Assembly: GCA_963843255.1 (NCBI GenBank)
Contig: CAWJJQ010000002.1
Location: 806,001 to 870,000, forward strand
From: Bog-159 sp963843255
GTDB taxonomy: Bacteria; Acidobacteriota; Terriglobia; Bryobacterales; Bryobacteraceae
Length of the DNA: 64,000 nucleotides
Direction: 5' to 3'
The position numbers were made by a program, and so were the translations under genes. This document shows, piece by piece, positions 1-11,146 of the stretch; within the stretch, counting starts at the first letter, position 1; every line of letters begins with the position of its first letter. A model generated the notes under the pieces. That model was given only the letters and a program-made list of their open reading frames with translations. It was not told the origin of the DNA and made no database searches.

Positions 1-313
1 TTTTACGCGGCAGCTTGTAACTGTAATCGCGCGGTTGCGGCCCGTGGACGGTGCCGCCATGACGCCAGATCGGCGAACGAACCGATCCCATGCGGGCGCG
101 GCCGGTGCCTTTCTGCTTCCACAGCTTTTTACCGGAGCCCTGCACGTCGCCGCGTACTTTGGTTTTCACGGTACCTGCGCGCCGGCCGGCCTGGAAATGC
201 CGCACGGCTTCGTAGAGCAGGTTTTCGTTGATATCCGCGCCAAACACGGCGTCGGCCAGTTCGACCTCGCCGACCTTCTGATTATTTAAATCGACAATAT
301 CCACTGTGGGCAT
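1..313 (-). CDS. rplD: 50S ribosomal protein L4, C-terminal part off window
   Basis: Large-subunit ribosomal protein L4, which binds 23S rRNA and lines the exit tunnel. The reading frame opens at an ATG at 313, four bases after the rplC stop, and is still open at base 1, giving about 104 N-terminal residues. The stretch GSGKKLWKQKGTGRARMGS is the conserved L4 loop that penetrates the subunit. It is the last visible gene of the str/S10 operon, as expected from the order rpsJ-rplC-rplD. The C-terminal half lies outside the window, so completeness cannot be judged. Confidence 0.95.
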   Translation of the reverse strand, partial: MPTVDIVDLNNQKVGEVELADAVFGADINENLLYEAVRHFQAGRRAGTVKTKVRGDVQGSGKKLWKQKGTGRARMGSVRSPIWRHGGTVHGPQPRDYSYKLPRK

Positions 314-317
314 GGGA

Positions 318-950
318 TTACCTCTTGGCCCTCTTCACCACCACGTAGCCGCCGTTGGGACCGGGCACCGCGCCCTTCACCATCAGCACATTGTCTTCGG
401 TGTCCACTTCCACGATTTCGAGGTTGCGCACGGTCACCTGCCCATTGCCCATGTGGCCCGCCATACGCATGCCCGGCAGTACCCGCGAGGGGAAGCTGGA
501 TGCGCCGATGGATCCGGGAGCGCGGTGGAACATGGAACCGTGGGTGGCCTCGCCGCCGCGGAAGTGATGGCGCTTCACCAGACCGGCAAATCCGCGGCCT
601 TTGCTGACTCCGATCACATCCACTTTTTCATTGGGTTTGAACTGATCGACGAGGACGCGGTCGCCGGGCTTGAGGTCGTCATCGCCAGGGCGTAGATGGA
701 ACTCGCGCATGAAGCGCGCGCCCTCCGCGCCGGCTTTCTTGAGGTGGCCGGTCTGCGGCTTATTGATGCGCGCGGGCTTGATGAACTCCACCAAGCCGAG
801 CTGCACAGCATCATAGCCGTCGCTGGTGGGCGTCTTGCGCTGCACCACCATGCAGGGTCCCGCCTTGAGGAGGGTGACCGGAACCACCTGCCCGTCCGGC
901 CGGAACACCTGCGTCATTCCGATTTTTTTGCCAAGGATTCCTGGACTCAT
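318..950 (-). CDS. rplC: 50S ribosomal protein L3
   Basis: Early-assembling large-subunit protein that binds near the peptidyl transferase centre. The N-terminus SPGILGKKIGMTQVF is the L3 signature, and the central loop HGSMFHRAPGSIG is the conserved tip that reaches the active site. About 210 aa, normal for the family. I chose the ATG at 950 rather than the in-frame TTG two codons upstream, because ATG gives the usual L3 N-terminus and has an AGGAAG ribosome site six bases away. It sits between rpsJ and rplD. The gap to rpsJ is filled by an imperfect inverted repeat of GGGTGCTGG-like units. Confidence 0.97.
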   Translation of the reverse strand: MSPGILGKKIGMTQVFRPDGQVVPVTLLKAGPCMVVQRKTPTSDGYDAVQLGLVEFIKPARINKPQTGHLKKAGAEGARFMREFHLRPGDDDLKPGDRVLVDQFKPNEKVDVIGVSKGRGFAGLVKRHHFRGGEATHGSMFHRAPGSIGASSFPSRVLPGMRMAGHMGNGQVTVRNLEIVEVDTEDNVLMVKGAVPGPNGGYVVVKRAKR

Positions 951-960
951 TTTCAACTTC

Positions 961-1052
961 CTAGGTGCTGGGTGCCAGGTGCTGGGTGCTGGCGTGCTCC
1001 ACCCAAACGGGAGAACAGTTTGCCAGAACCCAGAACCCAGAACCTAGCACCC
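961..1052. repeat. Imperfect inverted low-complexity repeat between rpsJ and rplC
   Basis: Positions 961-992 are built from GGTGCTGG-like units. Positions 1023-1052 hold CCAGAACC-like units in the opposite sense, with ctagg at the outer end of the left arm mirrored by cctag in the right arm. The arms can pair imperfectly around a ~30-base loop. The right arm directly abuts the rpsJ stop codon. From memory, similar units occur in gaps of other acidobacterial genomes; that was not checked here. Confidence 0.75.
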
Positions 1053-1382
1053 TCATTTATGGTCTTTCCCAAACGCCTTGATTTCCACATCCACACCCGC
1101 CGGCAAATCCAGCTTCATCAGGGCGTCCACAGTTTGCTGGGTCGGCTCCAAAATATCGAGCAGCCGCTTATGCGTGCGGATTTCAAACTGCTCACGCGAC
1201 TTCTTGTCCACGTGCGGCGAGCGCAACACGGTCGTGACGCTACGCGAGGTCGGCAGCGGGATGGGACCGGCTACACTTGCGCCCGTGCGCTTGGCCGTAT
1301 CGACGATCTCCGTCGTCGATTGGTCCAGCACCCGGTGGTCGTACGCTTTCAAGCGAATGCGAATGCGTTCTCTTAGCGCCAT
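1053..1382 (-). CDS. rpsJ: 30S ribosomal protein S10 (NusE)
   Basis: Small-subunit protein S10, which also acts in transcription antitermination as NusE. 109 aa, slightly longer than the common ~103 aa. It begins RERIRIRLKAYDHRVLDQS and contains the conserved PLPT and SPHVDKKSREQFE segments. ATG start at 1382, eight bases downstream of the tuf stop, so it belongs to the same transcript as tuf. It is followed by the repeat-filled gap before rplC, the largest gap in this part of the operon. Confidence 0.97.
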   Translation of the reverse strand: MALRERIRIRLKAYDHRVLDQSTTEIVDTAKRTGASVAGPIPLPTSRSVTTVLRSPHVDKKSREQFEIRTHKRLLDILEPTQQTVDALMKLDLPAGVDVEIKAFGKDHK

Positions 1383-1390
1383 TTTTAAAC

Positions 1391-2578
<1,188 letters not shown>

Positions 2579-2589
2579 ATGATCTCCAC

Positions 2590-4683
<2,094 letters not shown>

Positions 4684-4694
4684 ATTTAAATCCT

Positions 4695-4731
4695 GTGACT
4701 GGTGGTTAGTGGCTGGTGGCTGGTGGTTTAG
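4695..4731. repeat. Short tandem CTGGTGG-type repeat between rpsG and fusA
   Basis: On the plus strand the gap contains at least three imperfect copies of a seven-base CTGGTGG/TAGTGGC unit. It sits in the otherwise tight str operon and resembles in style, but not in unit, the repeat between rpsJ and rplC. Confidence 0.7.
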
Positions 4732-4745
4732 TCATCAGCACGGCC

Positions 4746-5216
4746 TTACCATCTGTAGTGCGCGAACGCCTTATTTGCCTCCGCCATGCGATGAACGTCG
4801 TCTCTTTTCTTGATGGCGCCGCCCCTCATGTTGGCGGCATCGTTTAACTCGTTGGCCAGTTTCTCGGGCATGCCCTTTTCGGGGCGCGTCCGAGCGTTCA
4901 AAATAATCCAGCGGATGGCCAGGCTGGTGCGGCGATTATTCGGCACCTCGATGGGCACCTGATAGTTGGCGCCGCCCACGCGCCGGGTCTTCACTTCGAG
5001 CAAGGGCTTGGCGTTCTCGACGGCCTTCTTGAAGAGCTTCAGCGGATCGTCGCCGGAGCGCTCCCGGATCTTTTCCATAGAGTCGTAGAAGATCCCCTGG
5101 GCTACGGTTTTCTTGCCCTGCCACATCATGGAATTGATAAACTTTTCCACCAATGTGGAGCTATACACGGGATCCTGCGGCACTTCTCGAATTTCAACGC
5201 GTCGTCTACGTGGCAT
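4746..5216 (-). CDS. rpsG: 30S ribosomal protein S7
   Basis: Primary binding protein for the 3' domain of 16S rRNA, and the translational autoregulator of the str operon in enterobacteria. 156 aa, the normal bacterial length, starting PRRRRVEIREVPQDPVY and ending with the conserved AFAHYRW. ATG at 5216, 14 bases after the rpsL stop. Domain content is ordinary. Confidence 0.98.
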   Translation of the reverse strand: MPRRRRVEIREVPQDPVYSSTLVEKFINSMMWQGKKTVAQGIFYDSMEKIRERSGDDPLKLFKKAVENAKPLLEVKTRRVGGANYQVPIEVPNNRRTSLAIRWIILNARTRPEKGMPEKLANELNDAANMRGGAIKKRDDVHRMAEANKAFAHYRW

Positions 5217-5230
5217 ATCGATTCCGCGGC

Positions 5231-5605
5231 CTAAGCTTTTGGCCGCTTGGCTCCATATTTCGACCGGCCCTGTTTGCGGTTGGCCACCCCGGCGGTATCC
5301 AGCGCGCCGCGAATGACGTGATAGCGCACGCCCGGCAGATCCTTCACGCGACCACCGCGGATGAGCACGATGGAGTGCTCCTGCAGGTTGTGGCCGACCC
5401 CAGGAATATAGGTGGTCACCTCAATGCCGTTGGTGAGGCGCACGCGCGCCACTTTCCGCAGGGCGGAGTTGGGCTTTTTCGGCGTGGAAGTGTATACACG
5501 CGTACAAACGCCCCGCTTTTGAGGGCAGCTCTGTAACGCCGGGCTGGCGGTTTTCCAGCGAGGCGGTCTTCGCCCGTTACGCACAAGTTGGTTAAAAGTC
5601 GGCAC
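5231..5605 (-). CDS. rpsL: 30S ribosomal protein S12
   Basis: Decoding-centre protein S12, 124 aa. The streptomycin-site segment TPKKPNSALRK is wild type, with lysine at the classical resistance position, and the PGVGHNLQEHS loop is present. The start is GTG at 5605 (GTG CCG ACT), preceded by a purine-rich AGGGGAAGG. It is the first gene of the operon in this window; a promoter-like sequence lies about 240 bases upstream inside repeat copy A. Confidence 0.97.
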   Translation of the reverse strand: MPTFNQLVRNGRRPPRWKTASPALQSCPQKRGVCTRVYTSTPKKPNSALRKVARVRLTNGIEVTTYIPGVGHNLQEHSIVLIRGGRVKDLPGVRYHVIRGALDTAGVANRKQGRSKYGAKRPKA

Positions 5606-5768
5606 GAACCTTCCCCTGAGTCCTATTTTCGGCTGGATGGGCGCTTTGCGGCCCGCCTAGCACATGCACAAGCCAAAGGCCTGTGTCTACGGTTCACAAC
5701 AGCGAGGATCACTTGCTTCGGACAGGTCCATATTCCAACCGGGGTTGACCGGCGAAACCTCGGGACCT

Positions 5769-5881
5769 CACCCCCGGCCGGACTGCGAACACTCGCAGTG
5801 GTAGCGCAGGAGCAGAAAGCTGTACTCGCGAAACTTCTACATCATAGCGAAAAGCAGAAAACTGTGCAAGTGGGTGTCAAA
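5769..5881 (-). repeat. 112-bp direct repeat, copy A
   Basis: 113 bases nearly identical to 7635-7746 in the same orientation; I count about a dozen substitutions and one single-base gap. It lies upstream of rpsL and its minus strand carries the promoter-like sequence annotated separately. Identity ends abruptly at both sides, so this is a discrete unit. Confidence 0.9.
5841..5880 (-). promoter_or_regulatory. Putative str-operon promoter inside repeat A
   Basis: On the minus strand TTGCAC (5869-5864), a 17-base spacer and TATGAT (5846-5841) form a sigma-70-like promoter pointing at rpsL. A perfect TTGACA lies just upstream at 5880-5875 but would be 28 bases from the -10, too far to use with it. 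The -10 is strong (5/6), the -35 weak (3/6). Confidence 0.5.
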
Positions 5882-6152
5882 ATAGAAGAATTGTCCTGTG
5901 GAAGGTTCGGGCAAAATGAAGAGGGACGGGAGGCCGCCCGGCAAGCGCGCCTATCAACCGGGGCGATGGCGTAGGGGCGTCGGGAGAAGCGGGAAGCCTG
6001 ACGACGGCCTTCAAGGACCTTTGCGCTCCTCCCGAAACGCCCACGGATGACGCCCGCGATTCGCCGTGCAACTCCCCGGCTCGTTAGGGTGTCTCTTGAG
6101 GGCGGGCGGCGGCAGAGAATCCAATCGCAATCGCTTGAGACGAACTGCCCGT

Positions 6153-7253
6153 CTATCGTCCTGGTATCCGGCAGCAGTTTACGTAGGTCTGAATGTTACG
6201 GCTGCCATTGCTGTTTTGATTATCGACCCACGTGCGCCAGCCGTTTGTGATCGGAATCGACGTCAGCCAAATCCCAGGGTAGCCAAGCGAACCTTCCGTG
6301 GTATTGAACCCGCCTCCGGTTGCCGTTCTCCCCGTGCTACAGAGGGCGTCGACAGCAGTCCACGTATTGTAAGGACACGCCGTCACGGCTGAAGTTATCG
6401 TAATACAGTCGAGAGCAGTGGCGACAGGCGTGGAGTAATACCCAAGCACATCGATAACCGCGTGAGCCGTGCCGCCGCCAGAATAAAGGTAAAAATCGTT
6501 GCCGGCGCCGGGCAGGACAGGCACGATTGTGGTATTGGCAATGGTACTTCCCGCAACAAAGTTGAGGATACTGGCCAACGGCTGCGTCTGGCCCACCGCC
6601 CACACGGTAAAGTAACCTGCCGCGGCGGGTTGTGTCACGGTGATGTTCATGGTGATGGCTCGCGCCACGCCGTAGGGGATGCCGCAGCCGGCAGCGTTCC
6701 CGCCTTGCCCTGAGAAATTGCTGCCGTCCACGTCAAAGGAACGAGAAGTACCAGCCGTAATTGGCCCGCCTCCGTTTCTGGTGTCTGCAATACGGCACGG
6801 CGTCACAGGTGTGTAGACCAGATCGTCGGTAACGTCGCCTAGCAGCTCCGGAGAGAGCGCCGCTCCCTCATGGTCCGGCAAAACCGGCGGGACTGGCAGA
6901 CCGGCCGCCAGCACGCGGCGCATCGCCGCGTAGGTTGGCGCTTCGCCCGCAGCCAGTAAGTTATCCGGTGCCAGCTTGACCAGTGCGTTCTGTAGATCTG
7001 TCGAGTAGTTGTCATCCCATTTGCCGCTCGCTCTGGCGTCGGACTCCCAACGCTGTACGATAGCGGCAGCGTAGCCCGCCTTGTCATTGAGGACCTGCTG
7101 GAGTTTCTCCTGATACTGCGCCCGCCGAGTCTGGTCCTGCATGTCCCGGAGACTAGGGATCTGCTGAGCAAGAACACTTGGGATTACAAAGATTGACACG
7201 GTTAGGAAAACCGCCACACGTGCCAAACAAGTTTTAATCACGCTGCGTTTCAT
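6153..7253 (-). CDS. Secreted protein with a VTPCRIADTR-type domain
   Basis: 366 aa with a clear Sec signal peptide (residues 1-29, ending VLAQ). Residues ~30-120 are a charged helical segment. Residues ~150-275 carry a beta-rich module opening VTPCRIADTR and closing AVIDVLGYY, a pattern known in secreted proteins of actinobacteria and acidobacteria; its function is unknown to me. The C-terminal ~90 aa contain several cysteines (CPYNTW, CSTG, CCRIPGR) that could form disulfides in the envelope. ATG at 7253 has AAAGGAG seven bases upstream. The gene sits between the two copies of a 112-bp repeat, so it may have entered the region together with one copy. No enzyme motif is visible. Confidence 0.8.
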   Translation of the reverse strand: MKRSVIKTCLARVAVFLTVSIFVIPSVLAQQIPSLRDMQDQTRRAQYQEKLQQVLNDKAGYAAAIVQRWESDARASGKWDDNYSTDLQNALVKLAPDNLLAAGEAPTYAAMRRVLAAGLPVPPVLPDHEGAALSPELLGDVTDDLVYTPVTPCRIADTRNGGGPITAGTSRSFDVDGSNFSGQGGNAAGCGIPYGVARAITMNITVTQPAAAGYFTVWAVGQTQPLASILNFVAGSTIANTTIVPVLPGAGNDFYLYSGGGTAHAVIDVLGYYSTPVATALDCITITSAVTACPYNTWTAVDALCSTGRTATGGGFNTTEGSLGYPGIWLTSIPITNGWRTWVDNQNSNGSRNIQTYVNCCRIPGR

Positions 7254-7480
7254 GATCTGCTCCTTTCGAGTGTTTCAGCTCCTATTATAATAATTTGCTT
7301 ACTTTATCTTTACGGCGAGCTCTAAAAACCGAGCGCTCTGGGATACGAAAAGTACTAGTAACAACCGGCGTTTGCATGCGTGCGGTTGGAGGTGCAGGAA
7401 AGTGCCGTACGGAATCTAAATCGTGTCAAAAACGGGATCGCGTCCGCGCGGGGCTTGGCACTGGCAAGAAGGGGTGAGAT

Positions 7481-7634
7481 TCAGCAGGTGGTGGAGGCGC
7501 CGTGCGTTTGTTCACCGGGATGGCGCCAGGCCAACTGAAGGCGCGGCGGTTCGGCGCCCAGCTTTCGCAGGATCCACATCATCGGGCACAAATCGGTAAA
7601 GGCCGATTGGAACAGGTTTAAACCGGCAAAAGCG
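7481..7634 (-). pseudogene. 3' remnant of a DUF2892 (YgaP-like) membrane gene
   Basis: Reading the minus strand from 7634 to a TGA at 7481-7483 gives FAGLNLFQSAFTDLCP then MMWILRKLGAEP. This matches the conserved C-terminal part of DUF2892/YgaP-type transmembrane proteins (GLNLFQS-FTGFCP, then a KLG end), which follows the two membrane helices of that family. The upstream half is missing: the homology begins exactly where repeat copy B ends at 7635. About 20 extra residues follow the family end. I read it as a truncated, non-functional remnant. Confidence 0.65.
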
Positions 7635-7746
7635 CACCCCCGGCGGGACGGCGAACACTCGCAGTGGTAGTGCAGAGCAGAAAGCTGTACTCGCGAAACT
7701 TCGGCATCATGGCGAAAAGCAGAAGACCGTGCAAGCGGGTGTCAAA
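7635..7746 (-). repeat. 112-bp direct repeat, copy B
   Basis: Second copy of the element at 5769-5881, same orientation. The promoter-like positions are conserved as TTGACA and TTGCAC, but the -10 hexamer is CATGAT (7711-7706) instead of TATGAT. It directly abuts the DUF2892 remnant on one side, and the other end lies ~50 bases before the lipoprotein gene start. Confidence 0.9.
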
Positions 7747-7798
7747 TGGTGCGGGAGGCTTCACATTTGCAATAACCGCTATCATGGTCGGTGCCCAC

Positions 7799-8668
7799 AT
7801 GGTCGATACCCGGCAATGGCAACGTCTGCTACCCCTGATAGGTCTGTCACTTCTGGTCACCGCTTGTAAGCCAGCCGGCTCCGAAGCTCCCGCGCCCGTG
7901 ACATCCATCGTGGGAGCCGTCCTGCTCGATGGCACCGGCGGGCCGCCCATCTCCGATTCCGTAGTCACCATAGAGGCCGGCCGCATACGCGCCGCGGGCT
8001 CACGCTCCAGCCTGCTGATCCCCCCCGATGCCGATAAGATCGACGGCAGCGGCAAATTCATCGTGCCGGCGGTAATCGACGTGGCCCGGCTCGCATCCAT
8101 GCCAGCGAACGCCGTCATTGCGCGCCCGCGGGATGCCGATTCTATCTTCGATCGCGCGCGCCGCGAACACCTGCCCGTCATCGGCGAGATTTTCTCTCTG
8201 CGCGACGCCCGCGCCATGGTGGCGCGCGGCGCCGCCGGACTCCTGCATATGATCCGCGATACGGATGCCATCGACCCGGCCTTCATCACCCAGCTGCGCG
8301 ACCTGCGCATCGTTTTCATTCCCATGTTGTCCGCAGAGCACGATCCGGCGGCGCTCGCCCTGGCAAAACGCAATACCAAACGCCTGGCCGATGCCGGCGT
8401 GCCGATGGCTGTGGGTTCCACGGGCGACACGAACGCGGAAATGGCGGCGATGGTGGAAGCCGGGCTGCCGCCGGCCGAAGTCCTGGTAGCCGCCACGCGA
8501 AACGGCGCCCTGGTGCTGGCCAAAAACGTGGAACAGGGCACCATCGAACCAGGCAAGCGCGCCGATCTATGGCTACTCAACGCCAACCCGGTGGAAGATG
8601 TCCGCAACTTTCAAAAAATCGCCCGGACCATGCAAGACGGACAGTGGCAGACCCCGGCGCGCCACTAA
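7799..8668 (+). CDS. Lipoprotein with degenerate amidohydrolase fold
   Basis: About 289 aa from the ATG at 7799, which gives a lipoprotein signal peptide (LIGLSLLVTAC); an alternative ATG lies at 7784. The remainder follows the imidazolonepropionase/prolidase-type amidohydrolase layout: N-terminal beta-sandwich strand (AVLLDGTGGPPISDS), GRIRAAG, the VPAVIDV strand, a central GLLHMI histidine, GSTGDTN, and the C-terminal IEPGKRADLWLL. The HxH metal ligands normally after the P-x-x-ID strand are absent (DVARLA), the carbamylated-lysine region is shortened, and the GTD aspartate is replaced (GST). It is therefore unlikely to be a functional hydrolase and could be a binding protein. It is 50 bases upstream of a DUF4097 lipoprotein gene on the same strand. 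Confidence 0.75.
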   Translation: MVDTRQWQRLLPLIGLSLLVTACKPAGSEAPAPVTSIVGAVLLDGTGGPPISDSVVTIEAGRIRAAGSRSSLLIPPDADKIDGSGKFIVPAVIDVARLASMPANAVIARPRDADSIFDRARREHLPVIGEIFSLRDARAMVARGAAGLLHMIRDTDAIDPAFITQLRDLRIVFIPMLSAEHDPAALALAKRNTKRLADAGVPMAVGSTGDTNAEMAAMVEAGLPPAEVLVAATRNGALVLAKNVEQGTIEPGKRADLWLLNANPVEDVRNFQKIARTMQDGQWQTPARH

Positions 8669-8708
8669 TTAGGGAACCGCCGGCCTTGTATTATCGTAAT
8701 TGCCCTAT

Positions 8709-8712
8709 GAGG
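8709..8712 (+). promoter_or_regulatory. Ribosome binding site deciding the DUF4097 start
   Basis: GAGG six bases before the ATG at 8719. The earlier in-frame ATG at 8707 has no such site and overlaps it. Confidence 0.6.
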
Positions 8713-8718
8713 TACCCA

Positions 8719-9657
8719 ATGCGAACTCATCTGCTCGTTTTGTCTGTGACCGCCGGCCTCCTGGGATTCGTAGGATGCGACATCGAGGACCTGGATATCG
8801 GCGGCTCCGAACGCTATACCCAGGATTTTCACTACAGTTACCCCCTGCAACCCGGCGGACGGCTCTCCGTCGACAATTCGAACGGTTCGGTCGAAATCTC
8901 CGGTTGGGATCAGGATAACGTGGATATCTCCGGCACCAAGTATGCCCGCTCTCCGGAGTTGCGTGACGCACTCAAGATCGAGATCGACCACACGTCCGAC
9001 GCGGTCCACATCCGTACCGTGCGGCCTTCGGACCGGCGCGGGAATATGGGAGCCAAGTACATTATTAAGGTGCCGCGGCGCACGCAACTGGAGCGCATCG
9101 CCAGTTCCAACGGTTCCATTCATGCGATCGACGTGGAAGGCGCCGCGCGCCTGAAAACCTCTAACGGCGGCGTTCGCGCGGAGAATCTGCGCGGCAGCCT
9201 GGATGCCCAAACCTCCAACGGCGGCATCGAAGTGCAGAACCTGGAAGGCAGCGCCAGCTTGCACACCTCCAACGGACGTGTGCATGGTGAGGATATCCGC
9301 GGCTCGGTCGAGGCGGACACCTCCAACGGGGGCATCCATCTCCGCCTCTCGAAACCGGAAGCCGGTCGGGCTATCAAGCTGGAAACGTCGAATGGCCCGA
9401 TTGAACTGACCATGGACGGAATCAACCAGAATGAGATCCGCGCGCACACTTCCAACGGCGGGATCACCCTGCGGCTACCCGACCATATCGGCGCCAACCT
9501 GAACGCGCAAGCCAGCAACTCTTCGATTTCTACCGAGTTCGAAGTGGCTACCTCGGGCGCCATCGAGAAGCATCACCTGGAAGGCAAGATCGGCGCCGGT
9601 GGGCCCACCATCGAGTTGACCACCTCCAACGGCAGTATCCGCCTGATGAAAATGTAG
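8719..9657 (+). CDS. DUF4097-family lipoprotein with TSNG repeats
   Basis: About 312 aa from the ATG at 8719. A lipobox (GLLGFVGC) follows a short signal peptide, so the protein is probably anchored in a membrane. The body is a run of short beta units, each carrying SNG: SSNGS, TSNGG, TSNGG, TSNGR, TSNGG, TSNGP, TSNGG and a final TSNGS about 20-25 residues apart. This is the pattern of the DUF4097/DUF4098 right-handed beta-helix family, whose members are often encoded next to transmembrane anti-sigma or transporter genes; their molecular role is not settled. It probably shares a transcript with the amidohydrolase-like lipoprotein upstream. It is convergent with the next gene, only 11 bases apart. 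Confidence 0.85.
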   Translation: MRTHLLVLSVTAGLLGFVGCDIEDLDIGGSERYTQDFHYSYPLQPGGRLSVDNSNGSVEISGWDQDNVDISGTKYARSPELRDALKIEIDHTSDAVHIRTVRPSDRRGNMGAKYIIKVPRRTQLERIASSNGSIHAIDVEGAARLKTSNGGVRAENLRGSLDAQTSNGGIEVQNLEGSASLHTSNGRVHGEDIRGSVEADTSNGGIHLRLSKPEAGRAIKLETSNGPIELTMDGINQNEIRAHTSNGGITLRLPDHIGANLNAQASNSSISTEFEVATSGAIEKHHLEGKIGAGGPTIELTTSNGSIRLMKM

Positions 9658-9668
9658 AATATTTGCCG

Positions 9669-11027
9669 CTAGATGGGGCCCGAATCCTTGATTATTCGAG
9701 CGCTTTCGTCCCAATAGACCGGCTTGCGCCGGAAATAAGACTCATTCGCCATGTGGCAGGCGATGGCCGCGTGGTTGCCAAACACCGCATCCTCCGCCAC
9801 GGGCTTGCGGCTCTTGACCGCCTGGAAATAGTTCCACAGGTGCGGCCGTACATCGTCCCAATCGTTGCCGCGATAGATCGTGTCGTCGCTCATCGGTTCA
9901 TGTCCCGGCGTGACTTCATGTTCGGCTTCCCATTGCTTCACGTACTCCGCGCGCATCCTCCCGGGGAAGCCGCTCGAATAATAGCTGGGAGCGGTATCGA
10001 TGCCGCGCTGCGGCGAGTGCCGCATCTCGCCGCCGGTGGTGTCCAGGATCCCTTTGGGCCCCATGAAGCGCGCCAGTTCGGGAGTCTCCGTGCCCAAGCC
10101 CAGGCGGACATATACAGGGATGCCATGGTAGTCGAACAGCACCACGTGCAGGTCCGGCATGTTGCGGCCGTCTTTCCAGCGGAAGATTCCGCCCAGCGCC
10201 TGTGCGGAGCGCGGCGCTTCGTTCCATCCCAGTGTGAACAACATACCGCTGACCAGGTGGACCATCAGGTCGCCGCCTACGCCCGTGCCGTACTCCTTCC
10301 AGCAGCGCCAGCGCGCGAAGCGAAGCTTGTCGAAGGGGATCTTGGGCGCATCGTTCAGCCAGGTATCCCAATCCAGGTTTGCAGGCGAGAGATCGAGAGG
10401 CGGCGGATACTCCCAAGCGCCCGTCGGATCGTTGCGGCCCAGCGAGAGCTCCACCATTTCTACATCGCCGATCGCTCCGGAATGATACAATTCGCGCGCC
10501 TTGGCGCATAGCACCGAGCTGACGCGTTGCGATCCGATCTGTACGATGCGGTTGTTCTTCTGCGCGGCCGCCACCATTTCGAACCCCTGCCCGGCGGCGT
10601 GCGACATGGGCTTCTCGCAATAGATATCTTTTCCCGCATTGCAAGCGTCCACTACCACACGCATGTGCCAGTGATCCGGCACCGCGGCCACGATACAGTC
10701 GATGTCTTTGCGGTCGAGAAGTTCCTGATAACGGCGCGTGACGGGAAGTTGCGCATTGCCGGTGATCTCGCGCGCCAGCGTATGGCGGCCATCGTAAAGG
10801 TCCGCCGCCCCCACGCACTCCACACCCGGCAAGGTAATCGCGGTGGCCAGTAAACCGGACCCTTGCATCCCTATACCGATCATGCCGAATCGGACCTGAT
10901 CGCTCGGCGGCGGCGCGCCGGCCGCGATGGCCTGCGGAGCAAGCAGAATGGTTCGCGCGGCGAGAAGGCTCCCACCTCCCGCGGCCCCCGCTTGCAGAAA
11001 TGCGCGGCGGGAAAAAGGCTTGTTCAT
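9669..11027 (-). CDS. Tat-exported Gfo/Idh/MocA family oxidoreductase
   Basis: 452 aa. A twin-arginine signal (SRRAFLQ at residues 6-12, then an alanine-rich segment) indicates folded export with bound NAD(P). The Rossmann domain starts VRFGMIGIGMQGSG, and the catalytic-lysine motif CEKPMSH is intact. The C-terminal part is the usual beta-sheet substrate domain. Such proteins are sugar or inositol dehydrogenase-like, and the substrate cannot be read from sequence. AAAGGAG precedes the ATG at 11027. It is a single gene, convergent with the DUF4097 gene and divergent from the HbpS-like gene. Tat-exported members are abundant in Solibacter-like and planctomycete genomes. Confidence 0.92.
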   Translation of the reverse strand: MNKPFSRRAFLQAGAAGGGSLLAARTILLAPQAIAAGAPPPSDQVRFGMIGIGMQGSGLLATAITLPGVECVGAADLYDGRHTLAREITGNAQLPVTRRYQELLDRKDIDCIVAAVPDHWHMRVVVDACNAGKDIYCEKPMSHAAGQGFEMVAAAQKNNRIVQIGSQRVSSVLCAKARELYHSGAIGDVEMVELSLGRNDPTGAWEYPPPLDLSPANLDWDTWLNDAPKIPFDKLRFARWRCWKEYGTGVGGDLMVHLVSGMLFTLGWNEAPRSAQALGGIFRWKDGRNMPDLHVVLFDYHGIPVYVRLGLGTETPELARFMGPKGILDTTGGEMRHSPQRGIDTAPSYYSSGFPGRMRAEYVKQWEAEHEVTPGHEPMSDDTIYRGNDWDDVRPHLWNYFQAVKSRKPVAEDAVFGNHAAIACHMANESYFRRKPVYWDESARIIKDSGPI

Positions 11028-11146
11028 TGCGGTACTCTCCTTTCAAGGGGGGCGGGACTGCGTGCCCTGCCCGCAAATAGCGTATCGCGTGGCGCGTTTG
11101 CCCGGTAATACCTGCCACCGCGACTGGCACAGAGTTACAATGCCGC

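Larger units (their letters stand above)
5606..6152. other. Intergenic region upstream of rpsL
   Basis: No convincing gene in 547 bases. It holds the rpsL leader, repeat copy A with a promoter-like element at 5841-5880, and about 270 bases (5882-6152) in which I see only short, implausible reading frames. Confidence 0.6.
7254..7798. other. Intergenic region with DUF2892 remnant and repeat copy B
   Basis: Divergent region between the secreted-protein gene and the amidohydrolase-like lipoprotein gene. It contains the DUF2892 fragment (7481-7634) and repeat copy B (7635-7746). Nothing recognisable lies at 7260-7480. Confidence 0.6.

Noticed and set aside
5588..5974. Plus-strand frame across the rpsL leader and repeat A
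   Set aside because: It runs antisense to the rpsL start and through a repeat whose second copy has a stop in the corresponding frame.
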